From the NCBI GenBank assembly GCA_028279365.1, contig JANQNX010000009.1, positions 62,001 through 126,000 on the forward strand: a stretch of DNA of 64,000 nucleotides, written 5' to 3'. Below the pieces are notes generated by a model. It did no database searches. It was not told the origin of the DNA and was given only the letters and a program-made list of their open reading frames with translations. A program made the position numbers and the translations under genes. Positions within the stretch are counted from its first letter, which is position 1; each line of letters begins with the position of its first letter. Below are positions 44,317 to 54,039 of this stretch, piece by piece. This DNA comes from Gammaproteobacteria bacterium. Its GTDB lineage: Bacteria; Pseudomonadota; Gammaproteobacteria; Eutrophobiales; Eutrophobiaceae.

Positions 44317-46074
44317 CTAGGCCGAAAAGTTGTCAGAAAACTGTACTTGATAAAGCCGCGCGTAATACTGATTCAATTCCAGTAATGATTGATGTTGTCC
44401 CTGCTCAACGATTTTGCCTTTATCCAATACAATAATCCGATCAGCATTTTCAATCGTTGAAAGACGATGCGCGATAATTAAACAGGTGCGCCCCTTTTTA
44501 ACATTCTCCATTGCCGACTGGATATGCCGCTCTGATCGTGTGTCTAATGATGACGTGGCTTCATCCATAATCAATAGACGTGCATCTTTTAATAATGCCC
44601 TGGCAATGGCAAGTCGTTGACGTTGTCCACCTGATAAACGAGTGCCATGCTCTCCAATCAAGGTGGACATTTTATCGGGCAAGCTTTCAATGAACTCGCT
44701 TGCATGCGCAGCACTAGCTGCATCATAGATCGCTTCATCACTGGCGTCATATAAATCGCCATAGGCGATATTGTTTCTTACCGTATCATTGAACAACACC
44801 ACATCCTGGCTCACAAAGGCAATATGCCTCCTTAGTGACGTTAACGACAGTTCCCTGATATCGTTTCCATCATAACGAATATAACCACTGACAGGTTCAT
44901 AAAAACGAGGAAGCATACTTACCAAAGTTGTTTTACCGCTACCTGATTCTCCAACCAAAGCGACAGTCTCACCGGGCTCAATAGTAAAGCTGATATCATT
45001 GAGTGCATACTTCTCTGAAGCTGGATAACGGAAATTAACCGATTTAAATTCGATCCTGCCCTCGGGGTTTTCCAGATGAAGCTCGCCAGTGTCATTCTCG
45101 ACCTCGGCATCCAATATATTGAAAACACTCTCACACGCAGCCAGCCCTTTTTGAATATGTTCATTCACACCAGCCAGTCTTTTTAACGGCCCCAGCAACA
45201 TCGCCATCGCGGTAAAAAACGAGACAAAGTCACCAACACTTAAGCTGTCTGCGTTTGCCAGTTTGGTCGCGATGTACACAATAAGAGCAAGCATAATCGC
45301 CGTCACCATCTGAATAGACGGACTACTGGCATTCGCCGCCATCGCAAATTTATTGGAGAACAATCGATGAGAATTATTAATTTTATGAAAACGCTGTTTC
45401 TCGCTATCCTGACCGCCGTAAAGTTTCACTATCTTTTGTGCATCCAGCACTTCATTGAGCGTATGCGTGATATCCCCCATCGCATCCTGCACTCTGCGGC
45501 TCATCTTGCGTAATCGCTTACGAATAATACTGATAATGGTAGCAATCAACGGAGCCCCAACAAGGCAAATAGTGGCAAGCAACCAGTCGATGTAATACAT
45601 CCAGGCAAGTAACCCAATCACTGACAATGAATCTCTAACCAAAGTAGAGATCGCATTAGTCGACGCTTCCTTGATCTGTGTCACATCAAATGTAAAGCGA
45701 GATACAATCTCTCCAGAACGATTTTGATCATGATAGAAAGCAGGATACTCAATCATTCGATCAAACATGGCCTGTCGAAGGTCCATAATGACTTTACTGC
45801 TGACCCACTGCAGCGCTGAATTACCAATATAGGAAGAAATGCCTCTTAAAAAAAATAGGCCAACAAATAAAAACGGCACAATGGCAATGGTTTTTGGATC
45901 TTTCTCAATAAAAGCGCCGTCCAACATCGGCTGCATCAGTGCTGGGATGGCCGGATCGGTGGCCGCCAACACAATCATGCTAACAATAGAGAGCATAAAC
46001 ACTTTCCAGTGTGGAATTACATGTGACAGCAGCCGCTTATACAAAGATAAATCAGCCGAAAGCGTAGAACCCAA
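44317..46074 (-). CDS. msbA: Lipid A export ATP-binding/permease protein MsbA
   Basis: MsbA flips core-lipid A across the inner membrane. The 585-residue half-transporter has an N-terminal six-helix membrane domain, Walker A VGESGSGKTTLVSML (about residue 376), the ABC signature RLSGGQRQRLAIARALL, Walker B RLLIMDEATSSLD, and the H-loop IAHRLSTIENAD. The N-terminal segment and WMYYIDWLLATICLVGAPLIA are typical of MsbA. No lpxK is adjacent here, unlike in E. coli. Confidence 0.95.
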   Translation of the reverse strand: MGSTLSADLSLYKRLLSHVIPHWKVFMLSIVSMIVLAATDPAIPALMQPMLDGAFIEKDPKTIAIVPFLFVGLFFLRGISSYIGNSALQWVSSKVIMDLRQAMFDRMIEYPAFYHDQNRSGEIVSRFTFDVTQIKEASTNAISTLVRDSLSVIGLLAWMYYIDWLLATICLVGAPLIATIISIIRKRLRKMSRRVQDAMGDITHTLNEVLDAQKIVKLYGGQDSEKQRFHKINNSHRLFSNKFAMAANASSPSIQMVTAIMLALIVYIATKLANADSLSVGDFVSFFTAMAMLLGPLKRLAGVNEHIQKGLAACESVFNILDAEVENDTGELHLENPEGRIEFKSVNFRYPASEKYALNDISFTIEPGETVALVGESGSGKTTLVSMLPRFYEPVSGYIRYDGNDIRELSLTSLRRHIAFVSQDVVLFNDTVRNNIAYGDLYDASDEAIYDAASAAHASEFIESLPDKMSTLIGEHGTRLSGGQRQRLAIARALLKDARLLIMDEATSSLDTRSERHIQSAMENVKKGRTCLIIAHRLSTIENADRIIVLDKGKIVEQGQHQSLLELNQYYARLYQVQFSDNFSA

Positions 46075-46193
46075 ACTATTCCCCCTAGTAAATCAGCGTG
46101 TTATATGGCTTATAATGCCCACAGACAACAACTACTACAAATTTCGCGTATTGCAATAATCAGCAAAGCATTTCAGAGGATAAGTGATTAGTC

Positions 46194-47084
46194 ATGTCAA
46201 TTAAACACCCGATCATTGCAGTGACTGGTTCTTCCGGTGCTGGCACCAGTGCAGTAAAAGACGCGTTTCAGTATATTTTTCGCAAGAACGCCATTGAGGC
46301 TGCGATTATCGAAGGTGACTGTTTCCATAAGTACAACCGTCAGGAAATGGAACAGCTGAGTCAGGAGGCACAGGCTAAAGGAGAAAATCTAACCCACTTC
46401 GGGCCTGAGGGTAATTTATTTGAGGAGCTGGAAGCGACATTCAAAAGTTACAGTGAAATGGGTATTGGCAAACGTCGTTTTTATATTCATAACGAAAAAG
46501 AGGCATCACAACATCATTCTGCCCCCGGTACATTAACAGAGTGGGAAGATCTGCCTGAAGACACAGATTTATTGTTTTATGAAGGCCTGCACGGCGGCGT
46601 CATGACCGATGAGGTCAACGTTGCACAGTATGTCGACCTGCTGGTTGGTGTGACACCCATCATCAACCTTGAATGGATGCAAAAGATTCATCGAGATCGG
46701 GCATTGCGAGGTTATACCGCAGAAGACGCGACCAAGCTCATCCTGGATAGGATGTATGATTATGTAAACTATATTACCCCGCAGTTTTCTCACACGGACA
46801 TTAACTTCCAGCGCGTACCCACCATTGATACGTCCAATCCGTTTGCCGCAGTCTATATACCCAGTAACGACGAGAGTTTTATGGTAATTCACATCCGCAA
46901 CACGGAGAAAATCAGGGTAGATTTTCGCTATCTACTGGAAATGCTGGAAGGTTCGATGATGTCCAGCCCGGAAACCATTATCGTGCCCGCAGGGAAAATG
47001 GTATTCGCCATTCAACTCATCCTGACCCCGGTAATTCGTGAGTTGATGGCAGAAAAAGACAAACAAAAAATGGTGTTTGAATGA
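46194..47084 (+). CDS. prk: Phosphoribulokinase (PrkB-type)
   Basis: A 296-residue kinase that phosphorylates ribulose 5-phosphate. The P-loop is VTGSSGAGTSAVKDAF, close to the family's GSSGAGT motif, followed by EGDCFHKYNRQEM with the catalytic aspartate. The size and the absence of the regulatory cysteine pair match the proteobacterial type I enzymes. Such genes occur in autotrophs and also in heterotrophs such as E. coli (PrkB), so it is not proof of a Calvin cycle; no RubisCO gene is visible here. Confidence 0.9.
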   Translation: MSIKHPIIAVTGSSGAGTSAVKDAFQYIFRKNAIEAAIIEGDCFHKYNRQEMEQLSQEAQAKGENLTHFGPEGNLFEELEATFKSYSEMGIGKRRFYIHNEKEASQHHSAPGTLTEWEDLPEDTDLLFYEGLHGGVMTDEVNVAQYVDLLVGVTPIINLEWMQKIHRDRALRGYTAEDATKLILDRMYDYVNYITPQFSHTDINFQRVPTIDTSNPFAAVYIPSNDESFMVIHIRNTEKIRVDFRYLLEMLEGSMMSSPETIIVPAGKMVFAIQLILTPVIRELMAEKDKQKMVFE

Positions 47085-47140
47085 AATCAGACGAAATTTT
47101 CTATAACATGCACCAATAATTACGACTGATAGTTTTTCAA

Positions 47141-47800
47141 ATGCGAAGCATTCTTGTACTAAATCCTAAAGGTGGAAGCGGAAAAAGCACCCTGGCAACG
47201 AATATCGCCAGCTATTTTTCCTTACAAGGTAAAAAAGTGACATTAGCCGATTGCGATCCTCAAGGTTCGAGCCAGGATTGGCTGGCCATCAGACCCGATA
47301 ACGCCAATAAAATATTTAGCGCTGCCCTGACAAAAGATCGCTTACAAATCCCGGAAGCCACTGAGATACTGGTCCTGGACACCCCTGCCGCACTGGATGA
47401 TAAGAGGCTCACGCGCTTTCTCGGACAGGCACAAACTATGGTCATGCCGGTCATTGCCTCGCCGATTGATATTCGTGCTGCCGAACGTTTTATTAAAGAA
47501 CTGGTTGAATTAAAGGGGACGGTAAGTAATAAAATTAAAATTGCGACTGTCGCTAATCGCGTCAGAGAAGACACCTTAATTGCTGCCAAGCTCGAACATT
47601 ATCTCGATAACATCAATTTGCCAAATGGTAAAAAGCTACCGTTCATGACAATGCTTCGACAAAGTCAGAATTATATTCATGCCGCTGAAAAAGGTTTGAG
47701 TATTTTTGAAATGGCGCCATCTAAAACCTACTATGATAGAGAACAATGGGAACCGCTGCTGAACTGGCTATCGAGTAAACGTAGCCTGCCCACAAATTAA
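47141..47800 (+). CDS. ParA-like P-loop ATPase
   Basis: A 219-residue MinD/ParA-family ATPase. The deviant Walker A motif is LNPKGGSGKSTLATN (residues 7-21), followed by LADCDPQGSSQDWLAIRP and the Walker B-like LVLDTPAAL. No parB or parS site is adjacent, so chromosome partition is unlikely; solo members of this kind position other cell components. The gene lies between prk and a ferredoxin reductase gene. Confidence 0.85.
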   Translation: MRSILVLNPKGGSGKSTLATNIASYFSLQGKKVTLADCDPQGSSQDWLAIRPDNANKIFSAALTKDRLQIPEATEILVLDTPAALDDKRLTRFLGQAQTMVMPVIASPIDIRAAERFIKELVELKGTVSNKIKIATVANRVREDTLIAAKLEHYLDNINLPNGKKLPFMTMLRQSQNYIHAAEKGLSIFEMAPSKTYYDREQWEPLLNWLSSKRSLPTN

Positions 47801-47823
47801 TTTTTCTTAGCTTTATTCGTTTT

Positions 47824-48834
47824 ATGCCATTTAAGTCAACATTGGCCAATCAAGCCATTAATTTTGATATTGAACAGAACGAGACGGTGCTCGATGCGGC
47901 ACTTCGTCAAAATATAAGCCTGCCTTATGGCTGTCGCAATGGTGCCTGCGGCGCCTGCAAAGCGGAATTAGTTGAGGGACAAGTTGTTTATCCGAAAGAA
48001 CTCCCGCCCGCTCTTAACCAAGAAGAACATGAACAAGGCAAAGCATTACTTTGTCAGGCGCTTCCTACCAGCGACATTACCATCAAGGCAAGGACTGTCG
48101 ATAGCGCAGGTGATTTAAAATTGCGAAAATTACCTTGTCGAGTTACTACCTGTGAGAAACTCAATGATGATGTGATTCGGCTGTTTCTGGAACTGCCGAA
48201 GACAGAAAGACTACAGTTTCTTGCTGGCCAATACATCGACATTATCATGCGTGGCGGTAAACGGCGTTCCTTCTCCATGGCCAACCCGCCACACAAGGAT
48301 CAACAGATTGAACTACACATACGCCATTATAATGGCGGCTTGTTCTCTGAATATGCATTCAATGAGCTGCAGGAACGCGCATTACTTCGAATTGAAGGAC
48401 CACTGGGACAATTTACTCTACATGAATCAGACCGGCCAATTTTGATGATCGCTGGCGGCACCGGCTTCGCACCAATCAAAAGCCTGATTGAGCACTGCCT
48501 GGAAATAGGTGAAACACGACAAATCGATTTATATTGGGGCGCACGTTCTGAAACCGATCTTTATCTTAATGATATGGCAAACCGATGGGCTGAAGAGAAT
48601 ACCAATATTAACTATATTCCCGTGCTATCTGAACTTGATAAGCTAAATGGCTGGCAAGGGAAAAAAGGCTTTGTTCATGAAGCGGTGATGGAAGACTACA
48701 GCGACCTATCCGGGCATGATGTCTATGCCTGTGGACCACCACCGATGATTAATGCCATTGTCGAGTCACTGCCTAAACATGGGCTGGATCGAGAGCATTT
48801 ATTTTCCGATTCGTTTGAGTTTGCTGCTAACTAG
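47824..48834 (+). CDS. 2Fe-2S ferredoxin/FAD/NAD reductase (AscD/RfbI-type)
   Basis: A 336-residue electron-transfer protein. The N-terminal plant-type ferredoxin domain has the cysteines of YGCRNGACGACKAELVEG and a fourth in ALLCQA (near residue 77). An FNR-type FAD domain follows (QYIDIIMRGGKRRSFSMAN), then the NAD domain (MIAGGTGFAPIKSLIE, VYACGPPPMI). The overall design equals the CDP-6-deoxy-delta-3,4-glucoseen reductase group found widely in proteobacteria outside sugar clusters. Electron acceptor unknown. Its end overlaps the convergent hemY by 8 bases. Confidence 0.88.
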   Translation: MPFKSTLANQAINFDIEQNETVLDAALRQNISLPYGCRNGACGACKAELVEGQVVYPKELPPALNQEEHEQGKALLCQALPTSDITIKARTVDSAGDLKLRKLPCRVTTCEKLNDDVIRLFLELPKTERLQFLAGQYIDIIMRGGKRRSFSMANPPHKDQQIELHIRHYNGGLFSEYAFNELQERALLRIEGPLGQFTLHESDRPILMIAGGTGFAPIKSLIEHCLEIGETRQIDLYWGARSETDLYLNDMANRWAEENTNINYIPVLSELDKLNGWQGKKGFVHEAVMEDYSDLSGHDVYACGPPPMINAIVESLPKHGLDREHLFSDSFEFAAN

Positions 48835-50026
48835 CCACGGCTTCAGCTTTCGTCGCCAAGGTTAACCCTCTTTCATAACAAAGCGCTGCTTGTTCCTTAT
48901 TGCCTTCATGTTCGTGCAAACGGGCATATTCATAATACGTCTCGGGATTCGGCTTTACGTCAAGACTTTCCTGCAAATAGTCCCTGGCTTTACCCCAGAG
49001 CTGATTACGCATACATAATCGACCGAGTGTTAATAGCAACACCGGATCGCGTGCATGACTGGCAAGGTAATTTTCGGCTACCTGCAATTGCTTATCAGAA
49101 TCTCTCGCTTCAACTAATCCATATAAGCGCACCAGTATCGTGTCCCATTGTTTCTTCAATGCTTCACGCAATAACGGCTCACAATCTGCTGTCTCGTTCA
49201 AACGCAAACATTCACTTGTATAAACTTCTATCAAATAAAAATGTTGTTTAAGTTTTCTCGGAATAGATATCCAGATGGTAACCAGCTGATCATGATCGCC
49301 CTTTTTACCGGCTTCTTTCAGTAGGCCAGCGTAGGCATCGAGTTTTTTAGCCTGCATCTGCTCACGCGAATAGATGCCAGTTTTTTCCAATGCCGGGATC
49401 AGCTTTAACATAGACTGCCAATCATTCAGATCACTATAGGTTTCCAGTAACAACTGTTTTACCTGCCCCTGTTCCGGTTGTTTATTTTGCAGGTGTTTTA
49501 ATGTTGCCAACGCTTGCTCCGTCTGGTTTTGCGTGAGTTGTAATTCAGCCTGGGTAATACCGACAGCAACGCTTGCATCGGGATTATTGTTGTAAGCCAG
49601 TTTTAAATAATCATCACGCCGCTCTACTGCGCCAAGTTCCTGTGCCGCTCTCGCCGCGCACAGATAATTGACATAAGGCGCGCGACTATACGGTGCGGCT
49701 TTTTGAAAATCGCGCTCCGCTTGTCGCCATTTACCCTCAGTCATATTGATCAGTCCCTGGGTTAAATATTTTTCTGCACGACGCTGATGCTGATGTTTAC
49801 GCCAGGTTTCTATCGTGCGTGGCATTTGTATCATTCTGACTAATGAGCGAATCGCAAAATAAAGCGCAATGAAGCCAAGAAATAACACAATAAAAAAAAG
49901 TGTTGCACTGGTCTGGATTGTCCATCCGGAGACAGTCAGGATCAGATAACCGCTATCGTTACCAGCGATGGAGCCGACACCAATAGCAAGAAATAAAACC
50001 AGCAGACAGGCAAATAAAAACTTCAT
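48827..50026 (-). CDS. hemY: HemY-like TPR inner-membrane protein
   Basis: HemY of enterobacteria and relatives is an inner-membrane protein of unresolved role in late porphyrin synthesis, not the protoporphyrinogen oxidase of the same name. The 399-residue protein has two N-terminal membrane helices (about 2-20 and 40-62) and then many helical TPR-like repeats (AEKYLTQGLINMTEGKWRQAERDFQKA, TYYEYARLHEHEGNKEQAALCYERG). It is the last gene of hemC-hemD-hemX-hemY, adjoining hemX by 1 base. Confidence 0.93.
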   Translation of the reverse strand: MKFLFACLLVLFLAIGVGSIAGNDSGYLILTVSGWTIQTSATLFFIVLFLGFIALYFAIRSLVRMIQMPRTIETWRKHQHQRRAEKYLTQGLINMTEGKWRQAERDFQKAAPYSRAPYVNYLCAARAAQELGAVERRDDYLKLAYNNNPDASVAVGITQAELQLTQNQTEQALATLKHLQNKQPEQGQVKQLLLETYSDLNDWQSMLKLIPALEKTGIYSREQMQAKKLDAYAGLLKEAGKKGDHDQLVTIWISIPRKLKQHFYLIEVYTSECLRLNETADCEPLLREALKKQWDTILVRLYGLVEARDSDKQLQVAENYLASHARDPVLLLTLGRLCMRNQLWGKARDYLQESLDVKPNPETYYEYARLHEHEGNKEQAALCYERGLTLATKAEAVAS

Positions 50027-51219
50027 TATGGTTCCTGCTGTTCGGGTATGACTTGTCCGGAAACAGCAGACTGACGTCTAGCTAATGCCCGCACTGACTC
50101 GATGGAAGAACTGATATCAATATTGGGAAATGCCAAATCAATTTTGCTCATGCGGAATAGGGAGTCAAACACATTACCCACCGCTGCATCAGTTAAATCA
50201 AAGTAATCGTTGAGCCAGCTCCTGATATGCTCTATCGATGCGCGGAAGTTTTCTGTATCTCGATTGAATACAGCAAAGCGGGCGTTGGCTAACTCAAGCT
50301 TGATATTGGCATACAGGAAATAAATCTCGTCAGGCAGCATACGTGTTTTACTGACTTCACCATCACGCGAGATGATCACCAGACTCTTTAATTCATTCCA
50401 GACCAGGTTCAGAAAACGCATGGCAACATTGGTATCGGGATCCTCCTTGTCTGGCGCAGAGAACTCTGCCTTCTCTATAATCACTCCCTTTTTTAGTGAC
50501 AAATCATCGACACGACCAATCAAATCGGATAAAAATAAACCGAGGCCACTCAAGTCAGCCTGATTAAGCGAACGTATGCTGTTCATATCGGCAATGATTT
50601 GTTCCCTGGCTTGCAACACATTCGGTATTCTCAAACCCTGCAAACGCTGATCGGCCGATTGCATTGCCGCCAGTGCGGTCTCAACATCATGATTTAACGC
50701 AAGTCGATAATTGGCAATGGATAACAAATGCTCAACCTCGGCCAGCGCAAACTCCTCGTTGATATCAATCGTCTGGTTTACCGGTTCAGGGATCAGGTTC
50801 TCAAGCGTGCTTTGTTGAGAAGCAAGTTGATCAAGTCGTCTTACAACATCAGCGTAGCGTGTATCGTTAACGCTTAACTTGTCATTGATATCGTTAAGCA
50901 AAGCATCATCGTTTGTATCGTCGACTACAACCGTAGCCTGCATTTGCTGTATTTTTTGATACAAATAGGCAGAGAGACCTATTGCAACAAACGCGATTAG
51001 TAAGGCAACAAAACCAACAATGCTTTTTTTAGGTTTTACTGTCTGATCAGTTTTTGTCTGGCCATCCTTTTTACCGGTTTTTTTCTGCTCTGCTTGGCTT
51101 TGAGTCTTGGCAATATCTGCGGGAGGAGCACTGACATTAGCAGTGTTTTTATCGGCCTGTTTATCAGGCTTATCACTCGGCGTCTTCACCGGCGTTTTGT
51201 TTTCTTTACTATCACTCAT
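50026..51219 (-). CDS. hemX: HemX-like membrane protein (uroporphyrinogen-III C-methyltransferase-related annotation)
   Basis: A 397-residue protein with a Lys/Thr/Pro-rich cytoplasmic N-terminus (about 65 residues), a single membrane helix (SIVGFVALLIAFVAIGLSAYL) and a periplasmic helical domain containing NEEFALAEVEHLLSIANYRLAL, which is typical of HemX. It is sometimes annotated as a uroporphyrinogen methyltransferase, but no SAM-binding motif is visible. It overlaps hemY by 1 base and abuts hemD by 1 base. Confidence 0.92.
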   Translation of the reverse strand: MSDSKENKTPVKTPSDKPDKQADKNTANVSAPPADIAKTQSQAEQKKTGKKDGQTKTDQTVKPKKSIVGFVALLIAFVAIGLSAYLYQKIQQMQATVVVDDTNDDALLNDINDKLSVNDTRYADVVRRLDQLASQQSTLENLIPEPVNQTIDINEEFALAEVEHLLSIANYRLALNHDVETALAAMQSADQRLQGLRIPNVLQAREQIIADMNSIRSLNQADLSGLGLFLSDLIGRVDDLSLKKGVIIEKAEFSAPDKEDPDTNVAMRFLNLVWNELKSLVIISRDGEVSKTRMLPDEIYFLYANIKLELANARFAVFNRDTENFRASIEHIRSWLNDYFDLTDAAVGNVFDSLFRMSKIDLAFPNIDISSSIESVRALARRQSAVSGQVIPEQQEP

Positions 51220-52002
51220 CTATTGTTTATCTCCAAACAAGCTTTCCAATGTCCGCAGCAGACCTGAATCACTTTTCTCCTCGGAAGCCATAATACGACC
51301 AACAAAACCTGAGCGTTTGGCAAATCCTGCAATTCTCTCCGACATCGTGATCAAATCAGTATGGTAAAGCTGCGATCGGTTTGACTCTGGTGTTAAATCC
51401 AGCAGGTTTTGCAGCGTCTCATTACTGGTAACAATAATCGCATCTGGAGGGTGATCTTGCCAGAATTTAACACATTCCTGCTCAGTATAATGTGGAATAT
51501 TGCGCGAATAAATTTCGACAACATCAACCTTGGCACCGCGTACACGCAGTTCATCGGGTAATAATTCCCGGCCACCGCTGCCGCGCACTAACAGTATGGA
51601 CTGATTGGTAATTGATTTGGTTTGAAGCGCCTCTATCGATAACAAAGCCTCGCTATCGGCACTTGCGCCCGCGTCGATTATTTCACTGATGCCATACTCA
51701 CGCAGTTTATCTGCTGTCGCCTTACCAATCGCAATGTAACGAGTCTCAGCCAATTGATGGTCAGTAAGATAATGTGAAAATGCGATATCAACCGCATTCC
51801 GACTAATAAAGATGATGTAATGATAAGCAGAGAGTAAATCGAATCTCTCCGACAACGAGTCATCGCCAATAATAGGCGTGATTTCCATCACGGGAAACCG
51901 AACCGGTTCCGCTTCTTTGTCCGCCAACAACTGACATAATATTTCAGCCTGATGCGACGGCCGCGTGACCCAGATTGTTTTTTGCTTCAAAACAGAAGAC
52001 AC
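51220..52002 (-). CDS. hemD: Uroporphyrinogen-III synthase HemD
   Basis: HemD closes the linear tetrapyrrole hydroxymethylbilane with ring-D inversion to give uroporphyrinogen III. The 260-residue protein has the weakly conserved two-domain fold of the family, with IWVTRPSHQAEILCQLLADK at the N-terminus, AIGKATADKLREYG in the middle and IIVTSNETLQNL in the second half. Its identity is supported by position directly downstream of hemC (1 base apart) and upstream of hemX. Confidence 0.93.
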   Translation of the reverse strand: MSSVLKQKTIWVTRPSHQAEILCQLLADKEAEPVRFPVMEITPIIGDDSLSERFDLLSAYHYIIFISRNAVDIAFSHYLTDHQLAETRYIAIGKATADKLREYGISEIIDAGASADSEALLSIEALQTKSITNQSILLVRGSGGRELLPDELRVRGAKVDVVEIYSRNIPHYTEQECVKFWQDHPPDAIIVTSNETLQNLLDLTPESNRSQLYHTDLITMSERIAGFAKRSGFVGRIMASEEKSDSGLLRTLESLFGDKQ

Positions 52003-52003
52003 A

Positions 52004-52930
52004 TTATTGCATCACTTGCTTTAATATTTGATCGGCTCCACGCGCGAGCAGCGTCTCGGCTAATTCAGTTCCGATATTATCGACAGAGTCGGTGCCGCCC
52101 TGATGCTCTGCTTTTATCACTTCACTACCATCAACCCTGGCGACCAGCGCAGTTAAATGAATAGCATCATGATTTAATACTGCCTGACCCGCGATGGGTA
52201 ATTGACAACCACCAAATAAACGTCGGCTCAAGGCACGCTCAGTTTCGACACAGAGTTGCGTCGCTGCGTGATTTAACGGTGCGATGAGTTCATTAACTCC
52301 AGCGTCATCGGCGCGACATTCTATGCCTATCGCGCCCTGTCCAATTGCAGGCAATAAGTCGTCGAAATCGATCAAGCAGGCAATACGTTCCGCCATGCCT
52401 AAGCGTTTAATGCCAGCTGCGGCCAGAATAATTGCGTCGTAGTCACCATTATCAAGTTTTCCAAGCCGGGTTCCGACGTTGCCACGTAAATCCTTTATTT
52501 GAATATCTGGTCGCAGCGCCCGCAATTGAGATTGACGGCGAAGACTTGATGTACCGACCACACCTCCCTCGGGAATCGCATTGATACTGTCATAGTGATT
52601 TGAGACCAGCGCATCATGCGTATCCTCTCGCTCCATGATCACGGGCAGTGCCAGTCCATCAGGTAGATCAATGGTCACATCTTTCATTGAATGCACGGCG
52701 ATATCGGCGCGACCTTCAAGCATGGCCTGTTCAAGTTCCTTGATAAATAAACCTTTGCCGCCAACTGCGACCAACGGCGCATCAAGAAACCGATCACCTT
52801 CGGTAGTCATACTGACCAGCTCCACCTCCAGACCATGATGTACACTCATCAACTGATGTTTAACATGCTCGGCTTGCCACATCGCGAGCGGGCTATTTCG
52901 GGTTGCTATTTTCAGTATTTTCACGGGCAT
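52004..52930 (-). CDS. hemC: Porphobilinogen deaminase (hydroxymethylbilane synthase)
   Basis: HemC polymerises four porphobilinogen units on a dipyrromethane cofactor. The 308-residue protein shows IATRNSPLAMWQAEHVKHQL, the arginine/aspartate-rich VGTSSLRRQSQLRALRPD, DLRGNVGTRLGKLDNG, and the cofactor cysteine in RRLFGGCQLPIAGQA (near residue 242). It opens the hemCDXY operon and is divergent from gshB with about 97 bases between. Confidence 0.96.
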   Translation of the reverse strand: MPVKILKIATRNSPLAMWQAEHVKHQLMSVHHGLEVELVSMTTEGDRFLDAPLVAVGGKGLFIKELEQAMLEGRADIAVHSMKDVTIDLPDGLALPVIMEREDTHDALVSNHYDSINAIPEGGVVGTSSLRRQSQLRALRPDIQIKDLRGNVGTRLGKLDNGDYDAIILAAAGIKRLGMAERIACLIDFDDLLPAIGQGAIGIECRADDAGVNELIAPLNHAATQLCVETERALSRRLFGGCQLPIAGQAVLNHDAIHLTALVARVDGSEVIKAEHQGGTDSVDNIGTELAETLLARGADQILKQVMQ

Positions 52931-53027
52931 CCGTTTATCGTTGTTAATCTTGTTTTTTGCACTAATAATACACGCTGAACTCCCATTAGTAATTGATTTC
53001 TAATTGACGAAAACCGGATCACCTTGC

Positions 53028-53981
53028 ATGAAACTAGGCATAATCATGGACCCGATACAGGGTATTACAGTAAAAAAAGACAGCTCGCTGGCAATGCTCC
53101 TGGCAGCACAGTCAAAAGGCTGGGAACTCTATTACATGGAGCAGCAGGATTTATACAGTCTTGGTGACCAGGCCTTTGCCACTATGCAGCCGCTATCTGT
53201 GCGCGATGATACGAATAGCTGGTATGAACTAGCGGCAGAGCAAAACAGCCCCCTGGCCGATCTCGATATCATCCTGATGCGCAAGGATCCGCCGTTCGAT
53301 ATGAATTATATTTACACCACCTACCTGCTTGACCATGCAAAACGTGCCGGCGTATTAGTGGTAAACAACCCGGCTGCGTTGCGCACAGTCAACGAAAAGT
53401 ATTTTATCACTCAGTTTGCTGATTGCATTGCACCCACTATCGTCACACAGAAGATGTCGACATTATTGGGATTTATTGAAGAACAGCGCGATTGCATCAT
53501 CAAACCGCTGGATGGTATGGCCGGCCAGGGTATTTTCCGTATTAACCATGATGATCCAAATAAAAAATCGATTGTAGAAACCTTAAGCGCGAATGGCAGC
53601 ATGCATGTCATGGTACAGCGTTATATTCCGGAAATTACAAAGGGCGATAAACGTATACTCTTAATCAATGGCGAGCCTGTCCCCTATGCATTAGCCAGAA
53701 TCCCGGCAGAGGGTGAGATCCGCGCTAATCTCGCCAGGGGTGGAACTGGTAAAGGAGTCGAACTATCGGAACGGGATCGCTGGATCTGTCAACAAACCGG
53801 TCAGCGACTAAAAGACATGGGCTTATATTTTGTCGGGTTGGATGTCATCGGTGATTATTTAACCGAGGTCAATGTCACCAGCCCAACCTGTATTCGCGAA
53901 CTGGATAGCCTGTATAATCTTGATATTGGATTACAATTAATGAATTCACTAGAACACATCAAGAATACGCATGCTGACTAA
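53028..53981 (+). CDS. gshB: Glutathione synthetase
   Basis: GshB ligates glycine to gamma-glutamylcysteine, completing glutathione. The start is ATG 53028 (MKLGIIMDPIQGITVKKDS), giving 317 residues, close to E. coli's 316; a TTG eight codons upstream is not preferred. ATP-grasp elements are KPLDGMAGQGIFRI, EITKGDKRILLINGEP and ARGGTGKGVELSERD. It starts the gshB-tonB-yqgE gene series known from Pseudomonas. Confidence 0.96.
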   Translation: MKLGIIMDPIQGITVKKDSSLAMLLAAQSKGWELYYMEQQDLYSLGDQAFATMQPLSVRDDTNSWYELAAEQNSPLADLDIILMRKDPPFDMNYIYTTYLLDHAKRAGVLVVNNPAALRTVNEKYFITQFADCIAPTIVTQKMSTLLGFIEEQRDCIIKPLDGMAGQGIFRINHDDPNKKSIVETLSANGSMHVMVQRYIPEITKGDKRILLINGEPVPYALARIPAEGEIRANLARGGTGKGVELSERDRWICQQTGQRLKDMGLYFVGLDVIGDYLTEVNVTSPTCIRELDSLYNLDIGLQLMNSLEHIKNTHAD

Positions 53982-54039
53982 TCCAGCTTTTCTTCAAGTC
54001 ATACCATCGCACTCACTTTCAATATGTTAATGCACTGAC

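Noticed and set aside
46194..47084. Calvin-cycle autotrophy based on phosphoribulokinase
   Set aside because: PrkB-type genes occur in heterotrophs and no RubisCO or other cycle gene is in the window.
47141..47800. Chromosome partition locus
   Set aside because: The ParA-like gene has no parB and no parS-like palindrome nearby.
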